Under the pieces are notes generated by a model. That model saw nothing but the letters and a program-made list of their open reading frames with translations. It was not told the DNA's origin and did not search any database. A stretch of 64,000 nt of DNA from DAHVFK01 sp035310985 (GTDB lineage Bacteria > Pseudomonadota > Gammaproteobacteria > Burkholderiales > SG8-39). The DNA lies in assembly GCA_035310985.1 (NCBI GenBank), contig DATGDH010000164.1:1-64000 (forward strand). The letters run 5' to 3'. Below, piece by piece: positions 16,019 to 23,796 of the stretch; within the stretch, counting starts at the first letter, position 1; each line of letters begins with the position of its first letter. Position numbers and translations under genes: made by a program.

Positions 16019-16345
16019 ATGGATCTGGTTCGCTTTGCCGTCCTGCTGCCGCTCGCACTGCCTGTCGCGGCCCACGCGCAGACGCTGGAGTACACCATTG
16101 TTATCAAGGAACATCGCTTCCAGCCGGCGGAGCTGACCGTCGCCTCCGGCAAGCGCATCAAGCTGGTGATCGACAACCAGGATGGCACGCCGGAGGAGTT
16201 CGAGAGCCACGAATTGCGCGTGGAGAAAATCATTCCAGGCGGCACCAAGGGAATGGTGAGCGTCGGCCCGCTGAAGCCCGGCATCTATCCGTTTTTCGGC
16301 GAGTTCCACGAAGCCACCGCCCAGGGCAAGCTGCACGCCAATTAG
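16019..16345 (+). CDS. Periplasmic cupredoxin-like protein of iron uptake system (EfeO N-domain type)
   Basis: A signal peptide ending VAAHAQ precedes a cupredoxin fold of about 88 residues: YTIVIKEHRFQPAELTVASG, then IDNQDGTPEEFESHELRVEK and the closing KPGIYPFFGEFHE. Metal ligands may include Glu, His and Met residues in EFESHEL and GEFHE. Similar proteins accompany FTR1 permeases and are thought to bind or oxidise periplasmic iron before transport. The permease gene follows by 9 bases, and a Fur box lies upstream. Confidence 0.88.
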   Translation: MDLVRFAVLLPLALPVAAHAQTLEYTIVIKEHRFQPAELTVASGKRIKLVIDNQDGTPEEFESHELRVEKIIPGGTKGMVSVGPLKPGIYPFFGEFHEATAQGKLHAN

Positions 16346-16354
16346 CGACCCGCC

Positions 16355-17200
16355 ATGCTCGGATCCGCCGTCATCGTATTCCGCGAAACGCTCGAAGCGG
16401 CTTTGATCATCGCTATTGTCATGGGCGCGACGCGCGGCGTGGCGCACCGCGGGCGCTGGGTCGCGGGGGGCGTGGCGCTCGGCATCGTCGGCGCGCTCTT
16501 GGTGGCGCTGTTTGCCGGCGCGATTTCTCAGGCTGTCGAAGGCCGCGGCCAGGAGCTCTTCAACGCGGCGGTGCTGCTCGTCGCGGTGGCGATGCTCGCC
16601 TGGCACAACGTGTGGATGAGCTCGCATGCGCGCAAGCACGTGGAAGAGATGCGCCACCTGGGCCACGACGTCCAGGTAGGCGCTCGGCCACTTTCGGCGA
16701 TGCTCGCGGTCACCGCGCTCGCCGTGCTGCGTGAGGGCGCCGAGACGGTGCTGTTCCTTTACGGCCTGGTGGCGAGCGGCGGCAGCGCCGGCCTCGCGGC
16801 CGGTGGCCTGCTGGGACTTGCCGGCGGAACGGGGGTCGGCGTGCTGCTCTACTTCGGCCTGCTGCGCATACCGCTGCGCCACTTCTTTACCGTGACGGGC
16901 GTTATCGTACTGCTGCTGGCCGCCGGGCTCGCAGCGAGCGCAGCGGGCTTCCTGGTGCAGGCGGGACTGCTGCCGACACTGATCGACCAGGTTTGGAACT
17001 CCTCGCGCCTGTTGAGCATGGACAGCATGACTGGCCGCATGCTGCACGTGCTGGTCGGCTACAACGACCGGCCGACCGGGATCGAACTGCTCTTCTACGT
17101 CGTGACGCTGGCGACGATTCTCGTGCTCATGCGATTGTTTGGCGCGCGCGCGACGCGCGCCGCACGCAGCGCGGCGGCAAAGCAGGGCGCTCCGGCGTAG
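16355..17200 (+). CDS. FTR1-family iron permease
   Basis: The 281-residue membrane protein has seven hydrophobic segments and the two REXXE-type iron motifs of the FTR1/EfeU family: RETLEA at about residue 10, in the first helix, and REGAE near 126, in the fourth. It should import iron across the inner membrane with the cupredoxin as partner. The usual heme peroxidase EfeB is not next door, so this is a two-gene form of the system. Control by Fur is expected from the upstream box. Confidence 0.93.
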   Translation: MLGSAVIVFRETLEAALIIAIVMGATRGVAHRGRWVAGGVALGIVGALLVALFAGAISQAVEGRGQELFNAAVLLVAVAMLAWHNVWMSSHARKHVEEMRHLGHDVQVGARPLSAMLAVTALAVLREGAETVLFLYGLVASGGSAGLAAGGLLGLAGGTGVGVLLYFGLLRIPLRHFFTVTGVIVLLLAAGLAASAAGFLVQAGLLPTLIDQVWNSSRLLSMDSMTGRMLHVLVGYNDRPTGIELLFYVVTLATILVLMRLFGARATRAARSAAAKQGAPA

Positions 17201-17238
17201 CGCGCGCGGCGGACGCTCACGCGCGCTACACTGCGCGC

Positions 17239-18933
17239 ATGAAACTCCGCAAGCTGCCTTCCCGCATCACGGTCGAAGGGCTCGACCGAGCGCCGCATCG
17301 GGCGTTTCTGCGCGGCCTCGGTCTTTCCGACGCGGACATCGGCAAGCCCTTCGTTGGCGTGGTCTCGGCGGACGGCCGCGTGACGCCCTGCAATGCTCTG
17401 CTCGGCAAGTTCGCCCAGGAGACTTGCGCCGCGGTGCGCGAGGCGGGTGGCACAGCTTTCGATTTTGCCTCGATCTCGGTCGCCGATTCCATGTCGATGA
17501 ACCACGCCGGCATGCGCTACTCGCTGCCGTCGCGCGAGATCATCGCCGACGGCATCGAAGCCGTGGCCCGGGGCCACGCCTATGACGCGCTGGTGGCGTT
17601 TGCGGGCTGCGACAAGACGCTGCCGGGAATGATGATGGCGATGACGCGCTTGAACCTGCCCTCGATCTTCGTTTACGGGGGCGCGGCGCTGCCGGGCACC
17701 TGGCGGGGACGCGAAGTCACGGTTCTCGATGCTTATGAAGCAGTAGGGGCCGTGCTGGCGGGAGACATGACCCACGCCGAGCTGGACGAAATCGAGCACG
17801 TGTGCCTGCCGACGCTCGGTGCCTGCCCGGGCCAGTTCACCGCCAACACCATGGCAATGGTGTCCGAGACGCTTGGGCTGGCGCTGCCGGGGTCGGCCAC
17901 CATGCCCGCGGTGGCGGGCGAGCGGCCAGCCCTGGCGCGCGAAGCGGGCAGGGTGGTAATGCAGCTGCTCACCCGCGGCGGTCCGCTGCCGCGCGACCTG
18001 GTGACGAAGAAGAGCCTCGAAAACGCGTGCGCGGCCGTTGCGGCTACAGGCGGTTCGACCAACGCGGGATTGCACATTCCGGCGATCGCCCACGAGGGGG
18101 GCATCCGTTTCTGCCTCGACGACCTCGCGCGCGTGTCGAAGCGCACGCCGCTCATCGCCGACATGAAACCGGGCGGACGATTCCTGGCCAAGGACCTGCA
18201 CGCGGCGGGTGGCGTCTACACTGTGCTGCGGGAGCTGCTGCGGCGCGGCGCTCTGCATGGCGACTGCCTCACGCTGTTCGGCACCACGCTCGAAGAGGAA
18301 CTGGCCGACCATCCCGGCGCCGACGGGCAGGTGGTGCGCAGAGAGCCGCTGCTCGCAAGTGGCGGTATCGTCGTGCTCAAGGGCAACCTCAGCCCCGAGG
18401 GCGCGCTGCTCAAGGTTGCAGGCCTCAAGGTGCTCGCCTTCGAAGGCACTGCGAGGGTATTCGATTCGGAGGAAGCGTGCGCACAGGTGGTGCGCAAGCA
18501 GGCCTACCGTGCAGGCGACGTGCTAGTGATCCGCTACGAGGGGCCGAAGGGAGGGCCGGGCATGCGCGAGATGCTGGGCGTGACCGCGCTGATCTATGGC
18601 CAGGGCATGGGCGAGAAGGTCGCGCTGCTCACCGACGGTCGCTTTTCAGGTGCGACGCGCGGCATGATGATCGGCTACGTGTCGCCGGAGGCGGCGGTAG
18701 GCGGGCCCCTGGCACTGGTGAAGGATGGCGACCGCGTGCTGATCGACGCGCGCAAAGGCCAGCTGTCCCTTCAAGTCAGCGCAGCCGAGCTCGCCCGACG
18801 GCGCAAAGCATGGCGCGGCCCCTCGCGCGCCCCGCTCTCGGGCGCGCTCGAGAAATACGCGGCGCTGGTCGGCTCGGCGTTCACGGGAGCCGTAACCCAT
18901 CGCGGGGCAAAGAAACGGACGGCACACAAATGA
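17239..18933 (+). CDS. ilvD: Dihydroxy-acid dehydratase (IlvD/Edd family)
   Basis: The 564-residue protein has the IlvD/Edd layout: PCNALLGKF with the first cluster Cys, AGCDKTLPGM with the second, and CLPTLGACPGQFTANT with the third, which together hold the Fe-S cluster, and LTDGRFSGATRG near the C terminus. It would dehydrate 2,3-dihydroxy acids in branched-chain amino acid synthesis; sugar-acid dehydratases of the same family remain possible. TACACT (17227-17232) lies 6 nt before the ATG with no SD, another leaderless candidate. It overlaps the next gene by ATGA. Confidence 0.88.
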   Translation: MKLRKLPSRITVEGLDRAPHRAFLRGLGLSDADIGKPFVGVVSADGRVTPCNALLGKFAQETCAAVREAGGTAFDFASISVADSMSMNHAGMRYSLPSREIIADGIEAVARGHAYDALVAFAGCDKTLPGMMMAMTRLNLPSIFVYGGAALPGTWRGREVTVLDAYEAVGAVLAGDMTHAELDEIEHVCLPTLGACPGQFTANTMAMVSETLGLALPGSATMPAVAGERPALAREAGRVVMQLLTRGGPLPRDLVTKKSLENACAAVAATGGSTNAGLHIPAIAHEGGIRFCLDDLARVSKRTPLIADMKPGGRFLAKDLHAAGGVYTVLRELLRRGALHGDCLTLFGTTLEEELADHPGADGQVVRREPLLASGGIVVLKGNLSPEGALLKVAGLKVLAFEGTARVFDSEEACAQVVRKQAYRAGDVLVIRYEGPKGGPGMREMLGVTALIYGQGMGEKVALLTDGRFSGATRGMMIGYVSPEAAVGGPLALVKDGDRVLIDARKGQLSLQVSAAELARRRKAWRGPSRAPLSGALEKYAALVGSAFTGAVTHRGAKKRTAHK

Positions 18934-19814
18934 GCGACAAGCGCAGGGTGGGTTTCATCGGCACTGGCCTGATGGGAGCGCCGATGGTCGTACGGCTTCT
19001 CCAGGCTGGCTATCGCGTGCAGGTATGGAATCGCACGCGCGACAAGCTCGTACCCCTGCTCGCGCGCGGTGCGGCCGCGGCGGAATCGCCCGCGGCGCTG
19101 GCGCGCGCCTCGGACATCATCCTGATGTGCGTGACCGACCAGCGCGCGGCAGAAGAGGTGCTCTTCGGAACGTCGGGAATCGCTGAAGGCGGCAGCGCGG
19201 AAAAGCTCGTGGTCGACTTCTCCAGCATCGCACCTGAGTCCACGCGCGCTTTTGCCGCGCGCCTCGAGCGCCAATGCGCGATGGGTTTGATCGATGCCCC
19301 GGTCTCCGGCGGCGTGGCCGGGGCGCAGCAGGGGAAGCTCGTCGTCATGGCGGGCGGCAAGGCGGAGCATCTCGAGCGCGCGCGGCCCGTGCTGCAAGTG
19401 GTCGCACAGCGCGTCACGCGCATGGGGGAGTCCGGCGCCGGCCAGGTCACGAAGCTGTGCAACCAGGTGATCGTCGGCTGCCTGTTTCCAGTAATCGCGG
19501 AGGCGGTGCGGCTCGCCGAGGCAGCGGGGGTCGATGCCCGTATGCTCCCGGAGGCCCTGAAGGGTGGTTTCGCCGACTCGCTGCCGCTGCAGGTGTTCGG
19601 TCCTCGGATGGCGCGGCGCGATTTCGCCAATCCGAGCGGTACCGCATATACGCTCTTGAAGGACTTGGAGAACGCGGCCGCAGTGGCGCGCGACGTAGAC
19701 GTGCCGCTGCCCATGGCGCATGTGGCTGCGGAGCTCTATCGGCTGCTGCTCGCGCAGGGCCGGGGCGCCGAGGAGCCGAGCGTGTTCGTCGAACTGCTTG
19801 CGGGTGCGCGCTGA
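18930..19814 (+). CDS. NAD(P)-dependent beta-hydroxyacid dehydrogenase (3-hydroxyisobutyrate dehydrogenase-like)
   Basis: The 294-residue enzyme starts with GFIGTGLMGAPM (Rossmann loop and family motif), has DAPVSGGVAGAQQGKLVVMAGG in two parts as the substrate-binding region, and GQVTKLCNQ with the catalytic Lys. Family members oxidise 3-hydroxyisobutyrate, tartronate semialdehyde or 2-hydroxymethylglutarate. It is coupled by ATGA to the IlvD-type dehydratase, so the two may serve one sugar-acid or branched-chain pathway; that is inference. Confidence 0.9.
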   Translation: MSDKRRVGFIGTGLMGAPMVVRLLQAGYRVQVWNRTRDKLVPLLARGAAAAESPAALARASDIILMCVTDQRAAEEVLFGTSGIAEGGSAEKLVVDFSSIAPESTRAFAARLERQCAMGLIDAPVSGGVAGAQQGKLVVMAGGKAEHLERARPVLQVVAQRVTRMGESGAGQVTKLCNQVIVGCLFPVIAEAVRLAEAAGVDARMLPEALKGGFADSLPLQVFGPRMARRDFANPSGTAYTLLKDLENAAAVARDVDVPLPMAHVAAELYRLLLAQGRGAEEPSVFVELLAGAR

Positions 19815-19916
19815 GCGCTTCGCGCGCGCAGCACCAGATCACGCGAAAGAGCAGGACTTTTGCCCCTACCTGGCAAGTCGAAAGTCAGCTCACGGAAAAA
19901 ACAAACGCGCAGCCCC

Positions 19917-19966
19917 GCGCGATCAGCAGCGCTGCGGAAGCGTAAATGGAACTGTGCTGATCGCGC
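19917..19966. repeat. 12-bp perfect inverted repeat upstream of HU gene
   Basis: GCGCGATCAGCA (19917-19928) is repeated inverted as TGCTGATCGCGC (19955-19966) with a 26-nt spacer. No T tract follows either arm, so it is not a standard terminator. It may be a looped operator or a structured RNA element. Confidence 0.6.
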
Positions 19967-20037
19967 TTGCATCACCGCGCAGCTCGACGCGTTCATTATT
20001 GTTTGGTAATCGTCGTGCGCGAAATCACGCGTGCGCG

Positions 20038-20066
20038 TTGTGTTCGCGTTGCGGATTCGCTACGAT
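20038..20066 (+). promoter_or_regulatory. Weak candidate promoter for HU gene
   Basis: TTGTGT (20038-20043) and TACGAT (20061-20066) are separated by 17 nt. Both hexamers are only moderate matches (3 and 4 of 6), so this rests mainly on spacing and on position 82 nt before the start codon. Confidence 0.3.
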
Positions 20067-20148
20067 GCGTGCTCGCTCGCGAAGCAAGCGCGCAGCGAGG
20101 AAGAACTGGGAGATGTCCGGCACGCGATCGGGCAGATATGGAGAACGT

Positions 20149-20439
20149 ATGCCAGCCGTGATTACGAAATCCGACCTCGTTCAAGCCGCCGCCAAGGCGG
20201 GCAATCTCAGCCGCAGCGAAGCGGGCGAAGCGGTCAACGCGGTGTTCGATGCGATCGTCACGGGCGTTGCCAAGGGGAATCGTGTCACAGTCGTCGGCTT
20301 CGGCACGTTCATGCCGCGCAAGCGCAAGGCGCGTGCCGGACGCAGCCCCGTAAACGGCAAGGAAATCAAGATCTCGGCCAAGACCATTCCTGCCTTCGCG
20401 GCCGGCCAGGGATTCAAGGACGCAGTCGACCGGCGCTGA
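20149..20439 (+). CDS. HU/IHF-family DNA-binding protein
   Basis: The 96-residue protein has the HU fold: MPAVITKSDLVQAAAKAG helix, GEAVNAVFDAI helix, then the VTVVGFGTFMPRKRKARAGR beta-arm with the GFGTF motif and the RNP-like RSPVNGKEI tip that enters the minor groove, and a final PAFAAGQGFKDAV helix. It bends DNA and compacts the nucleoid. I use the ATG at 20149, preceded by GGAGA; an in-frame ATG at 20113 would add 12 residues not typical of HU. Confidence 0.93.
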   Translation: MPAVITKSDLVQAAAKAGNLSRSEAGEAVNAVFDAIVTGVAKGNRVTVVGFGTFMPRKRKARAGRSPVNGKEIKISAKTIPAFAAGQGFKDAVDRR

Positions 20440-20559
20440 CCCGCGCGCTGTGGAAGACATCATGCAGTGTGCGAAAATCCGCGTCTAAGCCCGCGGATTG
20501 AAGCGCCGTTGCAAAGCACAAGAAGGCTTGGCAGAATCGTTGCGAACTGGGTTCCTGCC

Positions 20560-21138
20560 ATGGACAATCCGCTCATCCTCTCACTCGACAGCCACGGTGT
20601 GCCCCACCGGTGGATAAGTTGGCAGCAGGCTTGCTTCTATTACGCGAAGAACCTGGTGGCGTGGACCATGGGCGAGAGGACGTTCACGTTCTACGGCGGC
20701 ATCTCGCGTGCGACTGGCCAACGCTCGACCATTACCGCGGCGTCGATCATTGCCGTCAAGGGCAAGGCGCTGGCGGTGCGCGGGTTCGATCAGGTCCCGC
20801 CGCTCAACAACCGCGAGCTGTTCAGGCGCGACCGCCACTTGTGCGCGTACTGCGGCGGCGTGTTCAGTTTCTTCCGTCTGACCCGCGACCACATCACGCC
20901 GTTGTCGCGCGGCGGGCGCGACGGTTGGATGAACGTGGTGACAGCCTGCCGTCAGTGTAATGGGCAGAAGCGCAACCGCCTGCCGCAGGAGGCAGGCATG
21001 GAGTTGCTGTACGCCCCATACGTACCGAACAAGGCCGAGTACCTGATCTTGAGCAATCGACGCATCTACGCCGACCAGATGGAGTTCCTCAGGCAGCACG
21101 TGTCGGCGCATTCGAGACTGGTAACCGCCGTCGCCTAG
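20560..21138 (+). CDS. HNH endonuclease family protein
   Basis: The 192-residue product has a zinc-finger HNH domain at about residues 90-145: CAYCGG, then DHITPLSRGGRDGWMN with the catalytic His and Asn, and CRQCNGQK. The N-terminal region (HGVPHRWISWQQACFYYAK) is typical of a small family of stand-alone HNH proteins common in proteobacteria, with no known restriction partner. I choose the ATG at 20560 because conservation begins at MDNPLILSLD. Its role, possibly DNA repair or defence, is unknown; no methylase is near. Confidence 0.85.
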   Translation: MDNPLILSLDSHGVPHRWISWQQACFYYAKNLVAWTMGERTFTFYGGISRATGQRSTITAASIIAVKGKALAVRGFDQVPPLNNRELFRRDRHLCAYCGGVFSFFRLTRDHITPLSRGGRDGWMNVVTACRQCNGQKRNRLPQEAGMELLYAPYVPNKAEYLILSNRRIYADQMEFLRQHVSAHSRLVTAVA

Positions 21139-21165
21139 GCGGCGCGCGGGGGCGCGCGGGACGGC

Positions 21166-22179
21166 GTGCGGGTGCCCGATTTCTGGCGCAACAGCGGCTT
21201 TCATCTTTTGCGGCGGGACGCCCCGGGTCGCCTGAGAATCACAGATGATTTCCTGCGCGCGTACTTCCAGCGCCCCGAAATCCGCCCTGTCGAAGAATCC
21301 TCCGAATTCGAGCGCCGGTTGCACGCTGAGCTGATGGACGATCCGCGGCGTGAAGTCGTTGCCCGCGAAATCGAATCCTTGGCCGATCGTGACCTGCAGC
21401 ACAACTACCGCGTGCTGCTCCGCTTCCGCCAGCGTTTAGTCGATGCCGACAGCGTGGAGGCCTGCTACCTTTCCCTGTTCGAGGGCGGCGTGGACGTGCC
21501 GCCGCTCTTCGTACAACAGCTTGTGCACGTCATCTTGAGAGACGTGCTCGACGGCTGCGACGACCCATTGCGCCTGCGCGCGGCCGAATTGCTGTTTCGT
21601 GACCAGACAGTCGCTTTGCACGACGGTCAGCCCCTCCTGGCAGACCTTGAAACCGTGCAGCGGCATGCCAGCGGCGAACGCTACGGCAGCCTTGGCCGGC
21701 TGATTGTCGAGGCACGCGGCGCGCTCCGGGGCGCGGGGCTGGACGTGCTCGATCGGGCCAATGCGAGCAAATACTGGGAGTGCGAGTCGCGCTTCGACAC
21801 GGTGATCAGTCTCGCCTACGGACGCCCCGCGCTCGAAGCGCTGTGCGCCGTCATCGAAGCTTGGGTGAGGCACTTGCGTGGCGTACGCGTGCATGTCCGT
21901 GCGCTGCGCAAGATCGACGAGAGCCGCTGGTCGTGGCACATCGGGCTCGACGCGGAGTCGACTTCCATTCTCAACGATCTATGGCACGGTGCGGACGTCG
22001 GGCCGGAGCGCATGCGCCGTATACTCGCGCTGCTGCGCATGGATTTCGCGCAACCCTCGGACGTGCGCGAAGAACTCCGCGGCCGACCCGTATACCTCGC
22101 GCTGTCATGCGACGAGCATGACGTCGTGCGCCTCAAGCCGGAGAACCTCTTGCTGAATCTCCCGCTCGCCCAACCATGA
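21166..22179 (+). CDS. Uncharacterised protein, DUF6352-like
   Basis: The 337-residue soluble protein begins VPDFWRNSGFHLL and has LRITDDFLRAYFQRPEI, the LFVQQLVHVILRDVLDG helix, the RAAELLFRDQ segment and a KPENLLLNLPLAQP tail. This pattern fits a betaproteobacterial family that I recall as DUF6352; no catalytic motif is visible. GTG at 21166 is the start used, with another GTG two codons on. It overlaps the glycosylase gene by ATGA, so the two are coexpressed. I cannot propose a function. Confidence 0.65.
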   Translation: MRVPDFWRNSGFHLLRRDAPGRLRITDDFLRAYFQRPEIRPVEESSEFERRLHAELMDDPRREVVAREIESLADRDLQHNYRVLLRFRQRLVDADSVEACYLSLFEGGVDVPPLFVQQLVHVILRDVLDGCDDPLRLRAAELLFRDQTVALHDGQPLLADLETVQRHASGERYGSLGRLIVEARGALRGAGLDVLDRANASKYWECESRFDTVISLAYGRPALEALCAVIEAWVRHLRGVRVHVRALRKIDESRWSWHIGLDAESTSILNDLWHGADVGPERMRRILALLRMDFAQPSDVREELRGRPVYLALSCDEHDVVRLKPENLLLNLPLAQP

Positions 22180-22793
22180 AGCCCGTCTACTGGGACAGGG
22201 CCAAGCGCGAACTGTCGCTCCGCGACCCCGTTGTGGGCGAAATCATCCGGCGCCATCCTCGCGTGCACCTCGTGGCGCGCGGCGATCCCTTCGCCACACT
22301 GGCGCGCTCGATCGTCGGGCAGCAAATCTCGGTGAAGGCCGCGCAGGCGGTGTGGGAGAGGGTGCTTGCCGCAGTCGGGCAGGTGAGCCCGCGCGGCGCC
22401 GCGGATGCGGGGGCGCGGCGGTTGCGCGCGTGCGGACTCTCGCGCCGCAAGGTCGAATACGTGCTCGACCTGGCGGCGCACTTTTCCTGCCGCGCGATCG
22501 TCCCCGAGCGCTGGCAGGACATGGACGACGAGCAGGTGATCGCCGAGTTGACGGAGGTGCGCGGGATAGGGCGCTGGACCGCCGAGATGTTCCTGATGTT
22601 CAATCTGCTGCGCCCCGACGTGCTCCCGCTCGACGACCTGGGATTGCGACGCGCAGTCAGCCTGAGCTACCGCCGCGGGCGCGAGGTCAGCGCGGGCGGT
22701 ATCCGGCGTATCGCGCAGGCCTGGCAGCCTTGGCGCTCGGTTGCCACCTGGTACTTGTGGCGCTCGCTAGACCCGGTTCCAGTGGAATACTAG
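22176..22793 (+). CDS. DNA-3-methyladenine glycosylase II (AlkA-type, HhH-GPD)
   Basis: The 205-residue protein lacks the N-terminal domain of E. coli AlkA but holds the HhH-GPD core: DPFATLARSIVGQQISVKAA, the hairpin VRGIGRWTAEM, and LPLDDLGL with the catalytic Asp. It excises alkylated purines from DNA. Its short length matches the betaproteobacterial form usually encoded upstream of accA, as here (31 bases between them). It starts within the stop of the preceding gene. Confidence 0.92.
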   Translation: MKPVYWDRAKRELSLRDPVVGEIIRRHPRVHLVARGDPFATLARSIVGQQISVKAAQAVWERVLAAVGQVSPRGAADAGARRLRACGLSRRKVEYVLDLAAHFSCRAIVPERWQDMDDEQVIAELTEVRGIGRWTAEMFLMFNLLRPDVLPLDDLGLRRAVSLSYRRGREVSAGGIRRIAQAWQPWRSVATWYLWRSLDPVPVEY

Positions 22794-22795
22794 CC

Positions 22796-22822
22796 GTGCG
22801 GCTTGAGCGTAGAATGCCGCAC
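22796..22822. repeat. 7-bp inverted repeat flanking the putative accA -10 box
   Basis: GTGCGGC (22796-22802) and GCCGCAC (22816-22822) enclose a 13-nt spacer that contains TAGAAT (22810-22815), a good -10 hexamer. The second arm ends two bases before the accA ATG. The dyad could be an operator or a hairpin hiding the start codon. Confidence 0.4.
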
Positions 22823-22824
22823 CG

Positions 22825-23796
22825 ATGAAAACGACCTTTCTCGATTTCGAGCAGCCGATCGCCGAGCTCGAGCAGCGCATCGAGGAACTGCGCTTCGTGC
22901 AGGACGATTCAGCAGTCGATATTTCCGAGGAGATCGGCCGCCTCACCAAGAAAAGCCAGACGCTTACCAAGGACATCTACGCCAAGCTCAGCCCCTGGCA
23001 GGTGGCGCAGGTCGCGCGCCATCCGCAGCGGCCGTACACGCTGGATTACGTCGGCATGCTGTTCACGCACTTCGAGGAGCTGCACGGCGATCGCAGCTTC
23101 GCCGACGACGCGTCGATCGTCAGTGGGCTGGCGCGCTTTAATGGCGTACCGTGCGTCGTGATCGGCCACCAGAAGGGGCGCGATACCAAGGAAAAGATCC
23201 TGCGCAACTTCGGCATGCCGAAACCCGAAGGCTATCGGAAGGCGCTGCGCCTGATGCTGCTTGCGGAGAAGTTTCGCTTGCCGGTGTTTACCTTCGTCGA
23301 CACCCCTGGCGCCTATCCCGGCATCGACGCCGAGGAACGAGGTCAGTCCGAGGCAATCGGTCGCAACCTGTACGTCATGGCGGGTCTCAAGACGCCGGTC
23401 ATCGTCAGCGTCATTGGCGAGGGCGGTTCGGGCGGGGCCCTGGCGATTGCGGTTGGCGATGTGGTGCTGATGCTGCAATACGCCACATACTCAGTGATTT
23501 CTCCGGAAGGATGCGCCTCGATCCTATGGCGCAGCGCCGACAAGGCGCCCGAGGCTGCCGAGGCGCTCGGCATCACCGCCGGAAGGTTGAAGACACTCGG
23601 CCTGATCGACAAGATCGTCAACGAACCGCTCGGCGGCGCGCACCGCGACCCGCAGGCCACCGCTGCGTCGCTCAAGAAGGCGCTTGCCGAAGCGTTCAAG
23701 CAGGTCCAGGGGAAAAAGCCGAAAGAGCTCGTCGAGGAACGCCTCGAAAGACTCATGGACCATGGCAAGTTCAAGGACCTCGCGGAGCGCAGCTGA
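22825..23796 (+). CDS. accA: Acetyl-CoA carboxylase carboxyltransferase subunit alpha
   Basis: The 323-residue AccA carries out, with AccD, carboxyl transfer from biotin to acetyl-CoA, giving malonyl-CoA for fatty acid synthesis. The sequence is canonical: FLDFEQPIAELEQRIEELR coiled helix at the start, the HPQRPYTLDYV motif, FGMPKPEGYRKA, the oxyanion glycine pairs in SVIGEGGSGGALAI, and ISPEGCASILWR. The partner accD is about 23 kb downstream. The 3' end overlaps the tilS start by about 35 bases. Confidence 0.97.
   Translation: MKTTFLDFEQPIAELEQRIEELRFVQDDSAVDISEEIGRLTKKSQTLTKDIYAKLSPWQVAQVARHPQRPYTLDYVGMLFTHFEELHGDRSFADDASIVSGLARFNGVPCVVIGHQKGRDTKEKILRNFGMPKPEGYRKALRLMLLAEKFRLPVFTFVDTPGAYPGIDAEERGQSEAIGRNLYVMAGLKTPVIVSVIGEGGSGGALAIAVGDVVLMLQYATYSVISPEGCASILWRSADKAPEAAEALGITAGRLKTLGLIDKIVNEPLGGAHRDPQATAASLKKALAEAFKQVQGKKPKELVEERLERLMDHGKFKDLAERS

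Larger units (their letters stand above)
19815..20148. other. 334-bp intergenic gap between dehydrogenase and HU gene
   Basis: No coding region is supported here. The stretch is less GC-rich than its surroundings, with short A and T runs (for example GGAAAAAACAAAC near 19894). It holds a perfect 12-bp inverted repeat (19917-19966) and a weak promoter candidate for the HU gene (20038-20066). A small RNA cannot be excluded. Confidence 0.6.

Noticed and set aside
17802..18929. Upstream extension in the frame of the beta-hydroxyacid dehydrogenase
   Set aside because: It overlaps ilvD in another frame and is Arg-rich; homology begins only at the ATG at 18930.
20476..20499. Hairpin AATCCGCG/CGCGGATT after the HU gene as terminator
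   Set aside because: No T tract follows on the plus strand, and no minus-strand gene would use the short T run on the other side.
20560..21138. HNH gene as part of a restriction or defence island
   Set aside because: Neighbours are housekeeping or repair genes, and no methylase, helicase or mobile element is present.
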